Source: Pseudomonadota bacterium | GTDB taxonomy: Bacteria; Pseudomonadota; Alphaproteobacteria; Rhizobiales; Hyphomicrobiaceae | Assembly: GCA_023410905.1 (NCBI GenBank) | Contig: JAEYPL010000328.1 | Coordinates: 1 to 12,681 of the forward strand | Direction: 5' to 3' | Length of the DNA stretch: 12,681 nucleotides | Part shown: positions 1 through 5,739 of the stretch, in pieces | Layout of the letters: every line of letters begins with the position of its first letter | Numbering within the stretch: position 1 is the first letter of the stretch | Notes under the pieces: generated by a model | The model's database searches: none | What the model was told of the DNA's origin: nothing | What the model saw: the letters and a program-made list of their open reading frames with translations, nothing else | Program-made: the position numbers and the translations under genes

Positions 1-284
1 TCGAAGCCCGCAACGGCCACGACGCGCTCGATCTGGCGCGCGCCCACCGCCCCGATCTCGTTCTGATGGACATCCAGCTCCCCGAGGTCTCCGGCCTCGA
101 GGTGACGAAGTGGCTCAAGGACGACGACGATCTTTGCGATATTCCCGTGATCGCTGTAACGGCGTTCGCCATGAAGGGGGATGAGGAGCGCATTCGCCAG
201 GGCGGATGCGAGGCCTATCTCTCAAAACCCATCTCCATCGGCCTTTTCATCGACACCGTCCGTCGGTTCGTCGAAACGGATTGA
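1..284 (+). CDS. divK: DivK single-domain response regulator (5' end missing)
   Basis: Cell-cycle response regulator consisting of one receiver domain; in alphaproteobacteria DivK is phosphorylated and dephosphorylated by the histidine kinases DivJ and PleC and controls DivL/CckA and PleD. The reading frame is open from base 3, and 93 C-terminal residues are visible of a protein normally about 125 long, so roughly 30 N-terminal residues with the acidic pocket lie outside the window. Visible receiver landmarks are the EARNG segment at the start, the phospho-acceptor Asp in LMDIQLPEVSG (codon 69-71), the Thr of VIAVTAFAMKG and the Lys of LSKPI. The ending GGCEAYLSKPI followed by a VRRF helix is very DivK-like. 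It lies 34 bases upstream of pleD on the same strand, the usual divK-pleD arrangement, and is probably co-transcribed with it. Confidence 0.93.
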   Translation, partial: EARNGHDALDLARAHRPDLVLMDIQLPEVSGLEVTKWLKDDDDLCDIPVIAVTAFAMKGDEERIRQGGCEAYLSKPISIGLFIDTVRRFVETD

Positions 285-318
285 TTTTCTCCAGGCTCCA
301 GCCGCAAGACCCGAACCC

Positions 319-1689
319 ATGACCGCGCGTGTCCTCGTTGTCGACGACATCATGTCCAACGTGAAGCTGCTCGAGGCGCGGCTCACGGCGGAATACTTCG
401 AGATCCTCACCGCTTCGAGCGGCCGCGAGGCACTCGACATTCTGGAACGCGAGCGCATCGACGTGGTGCTGCTTGATGTGATGATGCCGGGCATGGACGG
501 CTTCGAGGCCTGCCGGCACATCAAGCAGGATCCGAGGACGGCGCACATTCCCGTCATCATGGTCACTGCGCTCGACCAGCCGGCCGACAAGGTGCACGGG
601 CTCGAAGCGGGCGCTGACGATTTCCTGACCAAACCTGTCGACGACATCGCGCTCGTCACGCGGGTAAAAAATCTCGCGCGCCTCAAGGTGCTCTCCGACG
701 AGATGCTGATGCGCGCATCCACCACCCAGCAGATGGGCATGGGCGAGGCACCGGCGCTCGACTGGCAGAATGCCGACGAGAGTGGCCACGTACTCATCGT
801 CGAGGATCAAGGCCGTGCGGCCCAGCGTCTGGTCGATACGCTGCGCACGGTTCATACGGTGTCTCTCGAAAGCGATCCCCAGGCCGCACTGCTGAAGCTC
901 AGCGAGCAGCCGGTGGACGTGCTCGTCGTAAGCCTCAGCTTGACGAACGCCGATGGCCTCCGGCTGTGCTCCCAGGTCCGCTCGCTCGAGCGCACGCGAC
1001 ACCTGCCGATCCTGATCATCGTCGAGCCCAGTGACGAGGCGCGGCTTCTGCGCGGCCTCGATATGGGCGTCAACGACTACGTCGTGCGTCCGATCGACCG
1101 CCACGAGATGATGGCGCGCGTCAAGACGCAGGTGAAACGCAAGCGCCACGCCGATCTGCTCAAGGCACGCCTCGAAGAGAGCGTGGAGATGGCCATCACC
1201 GATGGCCTGACGGGCCTCCATAACCGGCGCTACATGGAAGGCCACCTCAAGACGCTCGTGTCGCAGTCCATCCAGTCGGGCCGGTCGCTGTCGCTGCTGG
1301 TCGCGGATATCGACTACTTCAAGTCGGTCAACGATACGTACGGCCACGACGTCGGCGACCACGTGCTGCGCGAGTTCGCGCGCCGTTTCCGCCGCAATAC
1401 GCGTGGCATCGATCTCGCCTGCCGGCTCGGCGGCGAGGAGTTCGTGATCATCATGCCGGACACGGATCTGGCGCGCGCCATTCAGGTCGGCGAGCGCTTA
1501 AGGGCGACGATCGCCGCCGATCCATTCTCGATCGCGAGCAACAAGGAGCTGCGCGTGACGGCCAGCGTCGGCATCTCGACGCTCGAAAATCGCGACGACA
1601 CGCCCGAGACGCTCTTCAAGCGCGCCGACCGAGCGCTTTACTCGGCCAAACGCGAAGGCCGCAATCGCGTCGTCGCCGACGCGGCTTGA
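319..1689 (+). CDS. pleD: PleD response regulator / diguanylate cyclase
   Basis: Makes cyclic di-GMP from two GTP when phosphorylated; in Caulobacter it drives the swarmer-to-stalked transition. The 456 residues match the Caulobacter protein (about 454) in length and order: receiver 1 (about 1-117), receiver 2 (about 156-272), GGDEF domain (about 290-452). Receiver 1 has the DD pair (9-10), phospho-acceptor D53 in LLDVMMPGMDG and K105. Receiver 2 is degenerate, with S205 where the Asp should be, as expected for the PleD dimerisation adaptor. The cyclase has metal-binding D330 (VADIDYFK), the signature GGEEF at 371-375 and an allosteric inhibition site RGID at 362-365, five residues before it, so product feedback should be intact. 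The ATG at 319 gives an N-terminus (MTARVLVVDD) that fits the family; an in-frame ATG at 181 lies inside divK and is rejected. No clear Shine-Dalgarno precedes the start, so coupling to divK is possible (inference). Confidence 0.95.
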   Translation: MTARVLVVDDIMSNVKLLEARLTAEYFEILTASSGREALDILERERIDVVLLDVMMPGMDGFEACRHIKQDPRTAHIPVIMVTALDQPADKVHGLEAGADDFLTKPVDDIALVTRVKNLARLKVLSDEMLMRASTTQQMGMGEAPALDWQNADESGHVLIVEDQGRAAQRLVDTLRTVHTVSLESDPQAALLKLSEQPVDVLVVSLSLTNADGLRLCSQVRSLERTRHLPILIIVEPSDEARLLRGLDMGVNDYVVRPIDRHEMMARVKTQVKRKRHADLLKARLEESVEMAITDGLTGLHNRRYMEGHLKTLVSQSIQSGRSLSLLVADIDYFKSVNDTYGHDVGDHVLREFARRFRRNTRGIDLACRLGGEEFVIIMPDTDLARAIQVGERLRATIAADPFSIASNKELRVTASVGISTLENRDDTPETLFKRADRALYSAKREGRNRVVADAA

Positions 1690-1695
1690 TTGTTG

Positions 1696-1732
1696 GCACG
1701 GCCTACCGGCCAGCGCGCAGTCGCGCGCTCAT
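1696..1732 (-). repeat. REP-like double-hairpin repeat, inverted copy
   Basis: The reverse complement reads TGAGCGCGCGACTGCGCGC, then TGGCC-GGTA-GGCC, the same unit as the four copies at 2546-2750 but in the opposite orientation. It contains two potential hairpins: GCGCGC/GCGCGC around GACT, and GGCC/GGCC around GGTA. It starts 6 bases after the pleD stop and ends 16 bases before the 3' end of the convergent secreted-protein gene, so it may also serve as a terminator or mRNA 3' protector for either (inference). Confidence 0.75.
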
Positions 1733-1748
1733 GACCGTGCCGGTTTGA

Positions 1749-2105
1749 CTACCGACAGCGCACGAGGCGCCGTGAGCCATATCCGTCACGCAGCGTGAGT
1801 GTGCGCCCCGACACGGATATATCGAACGTGTGTGCCTGTCGGTCACCTTCGACGCTGCACCGCGCCCGCATCCGCCATGACGACGAACCTGTCTTCTGTA
1901 CGCTCGCGAAGGTGCAGTGCGCCTCGTGCTGGTCATAGCGATTGCGTGAGAGAATGAGCGGCGCATTCTGCCGGCTCTGGTCGACTCGGCACTGCGCGGC
2001 ATTCGTGCCCCATGTCCCGACATAAGCCTGCGCCGAGGCGCCTGCCGATCCGAGCATCGACGCGCCCGCCGTGAGCACGCCGCCCAACACCATCTTTATC
2101 CGCAT
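1749..2105 (-). CDS. Small secreted (periplasmic) protein, unknown function
   Basis: A 118-residue protein with a clear Sec signal peptide: MRIK, a hydrophobic core at about 5-22, and a likely signal-peptidase I site after ASAQA (residue 27). The mature part of about 91 residues starts YVGTWG and holds four cysteines (39, 64, 83, 117) that could form two disulfides, followed by alternating hydrophobic stretches (HTFDISVSG, RTLTLRDG) suggesting a small beta-rich domain. Openings of the type 'YVGTWG...AQC' occur in small exported hypothetical proteins of Hyphomicrobiales (from memory); the function is not known to me. The start at 2105 is preferred over an upstream ATG at 2135 because a GGAGAGGAA Shine-Dalgarno lies just before it and the signal peptide begins there. 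It converges on pleD with a REP-like element between, and appears to be a single-gene unit. Confidence 0.78.
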   Translation of the reverse strand: MRIKMVLGGVLTAGASMLGSAGASAQAYVGTWGTNAAQCRVDQSRQNAPLILSRNRYDQHEAHCTFASVQKTGSSSWRMRARCSVEGDRQAHTFDISVSGRTLTLRDGYGSRRLVRCR

Positions 2106-2541
2106 GTGGTTCCTCTCCGCATTCCGCCGGTACAAGCTGTGATTCTCGCGTCCGATTTTGTCGCTTTTGCATTTGTGCGGTCGCGCGGCAATCGAAAGCC
2201 CACGCGCACCAAGGTGCGACCGGCAACGCGGAACGCTGCCGCGCCCCGGCCGGGATTGCTTTAATCAAAAGGGGACGGGGCGGCGGCACCGGTCCGATGG
2301 TGAGAAGATGAGCGGCGCCTGCCGCCCCGTTCTGCCGCTCGCTTTCTCCATCTGCCTGGCCGGTCGGGTCCGGTTCGCGCACAGGCGTCGCGTGCGGAGG
2401 CAGCAGGCCGGAGGCTGGCTCCGGGAGCGGCACATGCGGTGCGCTTCGGACGCCTGCGGAAGGCCCCCTCGTTACCGCGTGCGACGTGGAAGATACGGCC
2501 ACCTGCGAGAGCGGGGACAAATGCCCAGTTCGCAGCACTCC
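2106..2541. other. Gene-free GC-rich stretch upstream of the secreted-protein gene
   Basis: About 440 bases without a convincing gene. Open frames exist on both strands, but they are rich in Arg, Pro and Ala, have no recognisable domain and run into the neighbouring repeats, so I treat them as GC-driven. The right-most bases of this stretch on the - strand (up to about 2120) carry the leader and ribosome binding site of the secreted-protein gene. The stretch contains a 10-bp inverted repeat (2275-2330) and a small hairpin CCGGAG/CTCCGG (2408-2424). I cannot place a promoter with confidence. Confidence 0.5.
2275..2330. other. Long inverted repeat, possible structured RNA or terminator
   Basis: ACGGGGCGGC at 2275-2284 is perfectly complementary to GCCGCCCCGT at 2321-2330. 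A smaller CACC/GGTG pair lies inside the loop at about 2287-2302, so a branched fold is possible. On the + strand it is preceded by an A-rich patch (TTAATCAAAAGG) and followed by a weakly T/C-rich run, not a clean U-tract. It could be a leader structure of the - strand secreted gene, a small RNA, or a chance product of high GC. I cannot match it to a known RNA family. Confidence 0.3.
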
Positions 2542-2545
2542 TTCC

Positions 2546-2582
2546 TGAGCGCGCGACCGCGCGCCGGCCTGTGGGCCGTGCC
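2546..2582 (+). repeat. REP-like double-hairpin repeat, copy 1
   Basis: First of four direct copies. It has TGAGCGCGCGACCGCGCGC followed by CGGCC-TGTG-GGCCG. The first half forms a GCGCGC/GCGCGC hairpin; the second a GGCC/GGCC hairpin whose loop (TGTG) differs from the other copies while the arms are kept, which argues for conserved structure. It is preceded by CTTCC, like copy 4. Confidence 0.78.
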
Positions 2583-2591
2583 AGAAAATCA

Positions 2592-2628
2592 TGAGCGCGC
2601 GACCGCGCGCCGGCGGTCAGGCCGTCCC
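2592..2628 (+). repeat. REP-like double-hairpin repeat, copy 2
   Basis: Starts TGAGCGCGCGACCGCGCGC and continues CGGCGGTCAGGCCGTCC. The second hairpin is slightly degenerate (arms CGGC/GCCG). It is followed by ACCGCAAC and CCCCTTC, spacer words shared with the stretch between copies 3 and 4, so the repeating unit is longer than the hairpins alone. Confidence 0.78.
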
Positions 2629-2650
2629 ATGTAACCGCAACACCCCTTCA

Positions 2651-2687
2651 TGAGCGCGCGACTGCGCGCCGGCCGTAAGGCCGTCCC
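2651..2687 (+). repeat. REP-like double-hairpin repeat, copy 3
   Basis: TGAGCGCGCGACTGCGCGC followed by CGGCC-GTAA-GGCCGTCC. It is almost identical to copy 4 and lies 59 bases after copy 2 (start to start). The following spacer again contains AACCGCAAC and CCCCTTC. Confidence 0.82.
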
Positions 2688-2713
2688 AAGCAAGGAACCG
2701 CAACGCCCCTTCC

Positions 2714-2750
2714 TGAGCGCGCGACTGCGCGCCGGCCGTAAGGCCGTCCT
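2714..2750 (+). repeat. REP-like double-hairpin repeat, copy 4
   Basis: TGAGCGCGCGACTGCGCGC followed by CGGCC-GTAA-GGCCGTCC, 63 bases after copy 3 (start to start) and about 95 bases before the SDR start codon. It is the last copy of the array. No REP-associated transposase (RAYT) gene is present in the window. Confidence 0.82.
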
Positions 2751-2808
2751 AAAGAATGGCAGCCCGCGGCTTACCAAAAATTGCATCTCGACGCGGGAAG
2801 TGGTGAAT

Positions 2809-2825
2809 TGCCGGCTGAACCGGCA
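2809..2825 (+). promoter_or_regulatory. Small hairpin in the leader of the SDR operon
   Basis: TGCCGG and CCGGCA flank a 5-base loop (CTGAA), about 20 bases before the SDR start codon and just upstream of its CGGAG ribosome binding site (about 2834-2838). It could be an operator half-site pair or a translational structure, but a 6-bp stem at this GC content can also arise by chance. I see no convincing -35/-10 pair nearby. Confidence 0.3.
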
Positions 2826-2845
2826 CGTCCCATCTCGGAGATCGA

Positions 2846-3616
2846 ATGACACCGACAAATTTCTCGCTTGCTGGCCGCACCGCGCTCGTCACGGGCGCGT
2901 CCTCGGGCCTTGGCGAGCACTTCGCAACAGTGCTGGCCGCAGCCGGCGCCAAGGTGGTCGTCGCGGCGCGGCGCACGGATCGCCTCGAAGCGCTCAAGGC
3001 GCGCATCACGGCAGCTGGCGGTACTGCCCACGCCGTGGCCATGGACGTGACGGACCGCGCGGATGTCGAGCGCGCGTTCGCGGAGGGCGAAGCCGCGCTA
3101 GGCCCCATCGCCATCTGCGTCAATAATGCGGGCATCACCGATCCCGCGTGGTTCACGCGCATGCGCGAGGAACAGTGGCGCAAGATCATGGATGTGAATC
3201 TCGACGGCGTATTCCATGTCGGCCAGGAGGCCGCGCGGCGCATGGTGGCTGCGGGCAAGGGCGGTTCGATCATCAACATTTCCTCGATCGTCGGCCTCGG
3301 CGCGATCAAGACGCTTTCCGCGTACTCCGCATCTAAGGCCGCTGTCATCGCGCTCACGCGCAACATGGCGCTGGAGCTGGCGCGTGATCGCATTCGCGTC
3401 AACGCGATTGCACCCGGCTACATTGCAACGGAGCTCAACGATGAGTTCTGGGATACGGAGCCCGGCAAGCGTATGATTGCGCACGTGCCCATGCGCCGTC
3501 TCGGCTCGCTCGGCGAGCTGGATGGTCCGCTGCTGCTGCTGGCCTCGGAGGCGGGCTCCTTTATGACCGGGAGTGTGCTCACCGTGGATGGCGGTCACCT
3601 CCTGCCGACCGAGTGA
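2846..3616 (+). CDS. SDR family NAD(P)-dependent oxidoreductase
   Basis: Classical short-chain dehydrogenase/reductase of 256 residues, a typical length. Motifs in order: cofactor-binding TGASSGLG (16-23), the Arg pair in AARRTDRL after the second strand (suggesting NADP(H) rather than NAD), DVTD (67-70), NNAG (93-96), N118, catalytic S147, Y160 and K164 (S-13-Y-xxx-K spacing correct), then the PG turn at 190-191 and the C-terminal GSVLTVDGG. It should oxidise an alcohol or reduce a ketone; the substrate cannot be read from sequence, but 3-hydroxyacyl or 3-ketoacyl compounds are common for such proteins. A CGGAG ribosome binding site supports the ATG at 2846. It is first of a tight operon, with the kinase gene starting 2 bases after its stop, so a shared pathway is likely. 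The LvaD-like role discussed under findings is inference. Confidence 0.92.
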   Translation: MTPTNFSLAGRTALVTGASSGLGEHFATVLAAAGAKVVVAARRTDRLEALKARITAAGGTAHAVAMDVTDRADVERAFAEGEAALGPIAICVNNAGITDPAWFTRMREEQWRKIMDVNLDGVFHVGQEAARRMVAAGKGGSIINISSIVGLGAIKTLSAYSASKAAVIALTRNMALELARDRIRVNAIAPGYIATELNDEFWDTEPGKRMIAHVPMRRLGSLGELDGPLLLLASEAGSFMTGSVLTVDGGHLLPTE

Positions 3617-3618
3617 CC

Positions 3619-4680
3619 ATGGCAGCCAACACCCGCTCCCGCACACTCGACCCCGCCAATCTCGATCCGCTCCAGCGCTGGCTCGCTCGCGCTGTGGAGG
3701 CCGATCGCGTCGAGATCACGCGCGCCGATCTTCTCTCCGGCGGTGCCGTCCAGGAGAACTGGCGCATCGATGCGATCATCGATGGTGGTCCGCGTGCCGG
3801 CACACACGCGCTGGTTCTACGCACGGATGCCGTCGCGCGGCTTCCCATGAGCCTCGACCGCCCGCGCGAGTTCGCCTGCATCAAGGCCGCGCACGCTGCC
3901 GGCGTGCGCGTCGCCGAGCCGATCGCGGAATGCGCCGACAAGGCCGTCATCGGCGCGCCGTTCACGGTGCAGCGTCTGCTTTCCGGCACGGCACAGGGGC
4001 GCCGCATCACGCGCGATCCCAAGCTCGGCGAATTCGGTCCGGCACTCGCGCGCGAGATCGGCGCGCAGCTTGCCCGCATTCATACGATCCGCCCGCCCCA
4101 CGAGGCGCTGGCCTTCCTGCCGCTGCCCGAGCCCGACGCAGCTTCTGCTGCAGTGGCCGAGATGCGCAGCGCGCTCGATAAAGCCACCGAGCCGCGTCCC
4201 GCGCTCGAATACGTGCTCGCCTGGCTGCTCGCGCACAAACCTGCGCCGCGACCGGTCGCGCTCGTGCACGGCGATTTCCGCACCGGCAACTACCTAGTCG
4301 ATGCCGGGCGTCTCACGGGCATTCTCGACTGGGAGTTCTCTCACTGGGGCGATCCCCGCGAGGATCTCGGCTGGTTCTGCGCGCGCTGCTGGCGCTTCGG
4401 CAATGACACACTAGCCGCCGGCGGTATCGCGACGCGCGCCGACGTGCTCGAAGGCTACAACGCCGTATCGGATACGCCGATCACCGAGAGCGAACTCGCC
4501 TTCTGGGAGATCCTCGGCGCCGCGCGCTGGGCCGCGATCGCTCTTCTGCAGGGTCAGCGCTTCCTCACCGGAGGTGAACGCTCGCTCGAACTCGCACTCA
4601 CGGGTCTCATGCCCGCCGAGATGGAGTTCGACGCACTCGAAGCCATTGCCGCGCTCGAAGCGGGGAGACCCATCGCATGA
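3619..4680 (+). CDS. Phosphotransferase family protein (APH/ACAD10-11-kinase-like)
   Basis: Aminoglycoside-phosphotransferase-fold kinase, 353 residues from the ATG at 3619; a GTG at 3613, overlapping the SDR stop, is an alternative start. The catalytic loop VHGDFRTGN has H217, D219 and N224, and the metal-binding Asp follows in ILDWEFSHWGDP (D237). The N-terminal half has the nucleotide-binding region (LSGGAVQENWR, then LVLRTD, then the FACIKAAHAAGV helix). The ending WAxxxLLQGQRFLTGGE type of helix and the neighbour set fit the branch related to the kinase domain of mammalian ACAD10/ACAD11 and bacterial LvaA, which phosphorylates hydroxyacyl-CoA, rather than antibiotic resistance. It overlaps the next gene by 4 bases (ATGA). 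The substrate is not shown by the sequence. Confidence 0.9.
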   Translation: MAANTRSRTLDPANLDPLQRWLARAVEADRVEITRADLLSGGAVQENWRIDAIIDGGPRAGTHALVLRTDAVARLPMSLDRPREFACIKAAHAAGVRVAEPIAECADKAVIGAPFTVQRLLSGTAQGRRITRDPKLGEFGPALAREIGAQLARIHTIRPPHEALAFLPLPEPDAASAAVAEMRSALDKATEPRPALEYVLAWLLAHKPAPRPVALVHGDFRTGNYLVDAGRLTGILDWEFSHWGDPREDLGWFCARCWRFGNDTLAAGGIATRADVLEGYNAVSDTPITESELAFWEILGAARWAAIALLQGQRFLTGGERSLELALTGLMPAEMEFDALEAIAALEAGRPIA

Positions 4681-5036
4681 CCACGCGCCGTATCGATGCC
4701 GATGCTCTCCTCGACCTCGCAACTGAAATGCTCCGCGCGGACGTGCTGCCCGCATTGTCCTCCGAGCAGCGCTACGCTGGCGCCATGATCGCCAACGCGC
4801 TGGAAGTTGCTCGCCGCGCGCTCGCCGAGGAAGTCGAAGCCGCCGAATGGACACTGCTCGACAGTCTCTACGACGAAGGCGAAGGCTCCACCGCGCAGCT
4901 CGCTCGCGACATCCGCTCAGGCGCGGTGCCCGAAGGCAAGGTGCGCCATCTCGCGAACGATCTGCGCACACTTCTGATCGCCGAGCTGCGCGTCAGAAAT
5001 CCGCGTTTTCTCGCATCCCGCGGCGTAAGTGGCTGA
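4677..5036 (+). CDS. DUF6285-like small protein, probable kinase partner
   Basis: A 119-residue, mostly helical soluble protein with no signal peptide or membrane segment. Its pattern (DLATEMLRADVLPALSSEQRY, MIANALEVARRAL, then a C-terminal VRHLANDLRTLLIAELRVRNP helix) is what I recall for DUF6285, a family found directly after APH-like kinases in acyl-CoA catabolic operons. The start codon overlaps the kinase stop (ATGA), implying translational coupling and probably stoichiometric production. By analogy with P. putida LvaB, a protein of about 12 kDa needed by the kinase LvaA, it may be a subunit or activator of the preceding kinase. The equivalence of LvaB and DUF6285 is from memory and needs a profile search. 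Confidence 0.82.
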   Translation: MTTRRIDADALLDLATEMLRADVLPALSSEQRYAGAMIANALEVARRALAEEVEAAEWTLLDSLYDEGEGSTAQLARDIRSGAVPEGKVRHLANDLRTLLIAELRVRNPRFLASRGVSG

Positions 5037-5050
5037 AACCGGAGGTGGAC

Positions 5051-5464
5051 ATGCAGCAGGCAGAGTTGGAAGCAGAGTTTGCGGCCTTCCGCATGGAGTT
5101 CGAGAAGGCCATCGCCGCGCAGCTCCAAGGCGATAGCAAACCCTTCAAGGCACTCTGGTCGCACAAACCCGACGTCATGATCTTCGGCGCGCAGGGCGGC
5201 ATGGAAAAGGGCTGGCCCGAAGTCGGTCATCGCCTGGATTGGGTCACCGGCCGTGTGCGTGCGCGCCTTACGAGCCTTGAGAACGTCACTACGGTCATGC
5301 AAGGCACGATGGCCATGACCGCCGACTTCGAGCACATGATCCGCAGTCTCGATGGCCGCGAGTTCGAGCGCACTTTGCGCGTGACGCAGGCCTATCGCTT
5401 CGAGGATGGCGCGTGGAAGATCTTCTATCGCCACGGCGACGAGTATTTTCCGTCGGGTCGTTGA
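5051..5464 (+). CDS. NTF2-like / SnoaL-like (DUF4440-type) protein
   Basis: A 137-residue protein of the NTF2-like cone fold. An N-terminal helix (about 3-26) is followed by the strand/helix region LWSHKPDVMIFGAQGG and a characteristic C-terminal hairpin, LRVTQAYRFEDGAWKIFYRHGD (109-130), where WKI and the final RHGD are typical of SnoaL/DUF4440 proteins. There is no signal peptide. Members act as small isomerases, hydrolases, cyclases or ligand binders, so the role cannot be fixed. The start at 5051 is chosen because GGAGGT lies 5 bases before the ATG; a longer reading from 4847 would overlap the previous gene. It lies 14 bases after the DUF6285-like gene and is probably the last gene of that operon. 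Confidence 0.87.
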   Translation: MQQAELEAEFAAFRMEFEKAIAAQLQGDSKPFKALWSHKPDVMIFGAQGGMEKGWPEVGHRLDWVTGRVRARLTSLENVTTVMQGTMAMTADFEHMIRSLDGREFERTLRVTQAYRFEDGAWKIFYRHGDEYFPSGR

Positions 5465-5531
5465 GCGCAGAATTGTTTCCCGGCAAGGGATATCAAGCGG
5501 AACCAATAGTCTGCGTTAAACGTTTCTAGTG

Positions 5532-5726
5532 ATGCAGCAAAATCTGACAACTTTGGAACGCGCGTTTCAGCTCGCCGAATCGCGAACATGTACAACGATT
5601 GATGAGCTTCGCAGAGCTCTCGGTGCCGAGGGCTATTCACCCAACCAGATTACGGGTCCCGCACTCACCAAGCAGCTCCGCGATTTGATGAACGGCGCAG
5701 GCGAAAAGCTTGCTAAGGGCGGCTGA
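5532..5726 (+). CDS. Small conserved-looking cytosolic protein
   Basis: A 64-residue hydrophilic protein with no signal peptide. It reads as two parts: TLERAFQLAESRTCTTIDELRRALGAEGY (helix, turn, helix) and QITGPALTKQLRDLM. This pattern, an 'ERAFxLA' helix, 'T/S-I/V-x-E-I/L-R' helix, 'AEGY', then 'GPxLxKQLRxL', is one I associate with short hypothetical proteins of alphaproteobacteria; no function is known to me. The layout resembles a small helix-turn-helix, but that is not established. A GTG at 5529 directly before the ATG is an alternative start, and no strong ribosome binding site is visible. It lies 67 bases after the NTF2-like gene and converges on the epimerase gene with a 13-base gap and no visible terminator. 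Confidence 0.68.
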   Translation: MQQNLTTLERAFQLAESRTCTTIDELRRALGAEGYSPNQITGPALTKQLRDLMNGAGEKLAKGG

Positions 5727-5739
5727 ACCAATCTGCAAA

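Noticed and set aside
181..318. N-terminal extension of pleD in the same frame, starting inside divK
   Set aside because: It overlaps divK codons in another frame and has no receiver-domain character; the family N-terminus begins at the ATG at 319.
247..1362. Long open frame antisense to pleD
   Set aside because: High-GC shadow frame with His/Arg/Glu-rich composition and no domain; pleD itself is unmistakable.
1933..2634. Open frames on both strands across the gene-free block (1933-2592 on -, 2158-2634 on +)
   Set aside because: Arg/Pro/Ala-rich, no recognisable domain, overlapping the secreted-protein gene and running into the repeats.
2546..2750. CRISPR array
   Set aside because: Only four units, spacers of 9 to 26 bases that are partly alike, repeat made of two hairpins, and no cas genes; a REP-like family fits better.
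2589..3126. Proteins read through the repeat array (repeated SARLRAGRKAV or ALRPARSRAL)
   Set aside because: The repeated peptides are translations of the REP-like DNA repeat, not protein repeats.
3619..4680. Aminoglycoside resistance gene
   Set aside because: The fold is shared, but operon context (SDR, DUF6285-like, NTF2-like) and overall pattern favour a metabolic kinase of the LvaA/ACAD10-11 type.
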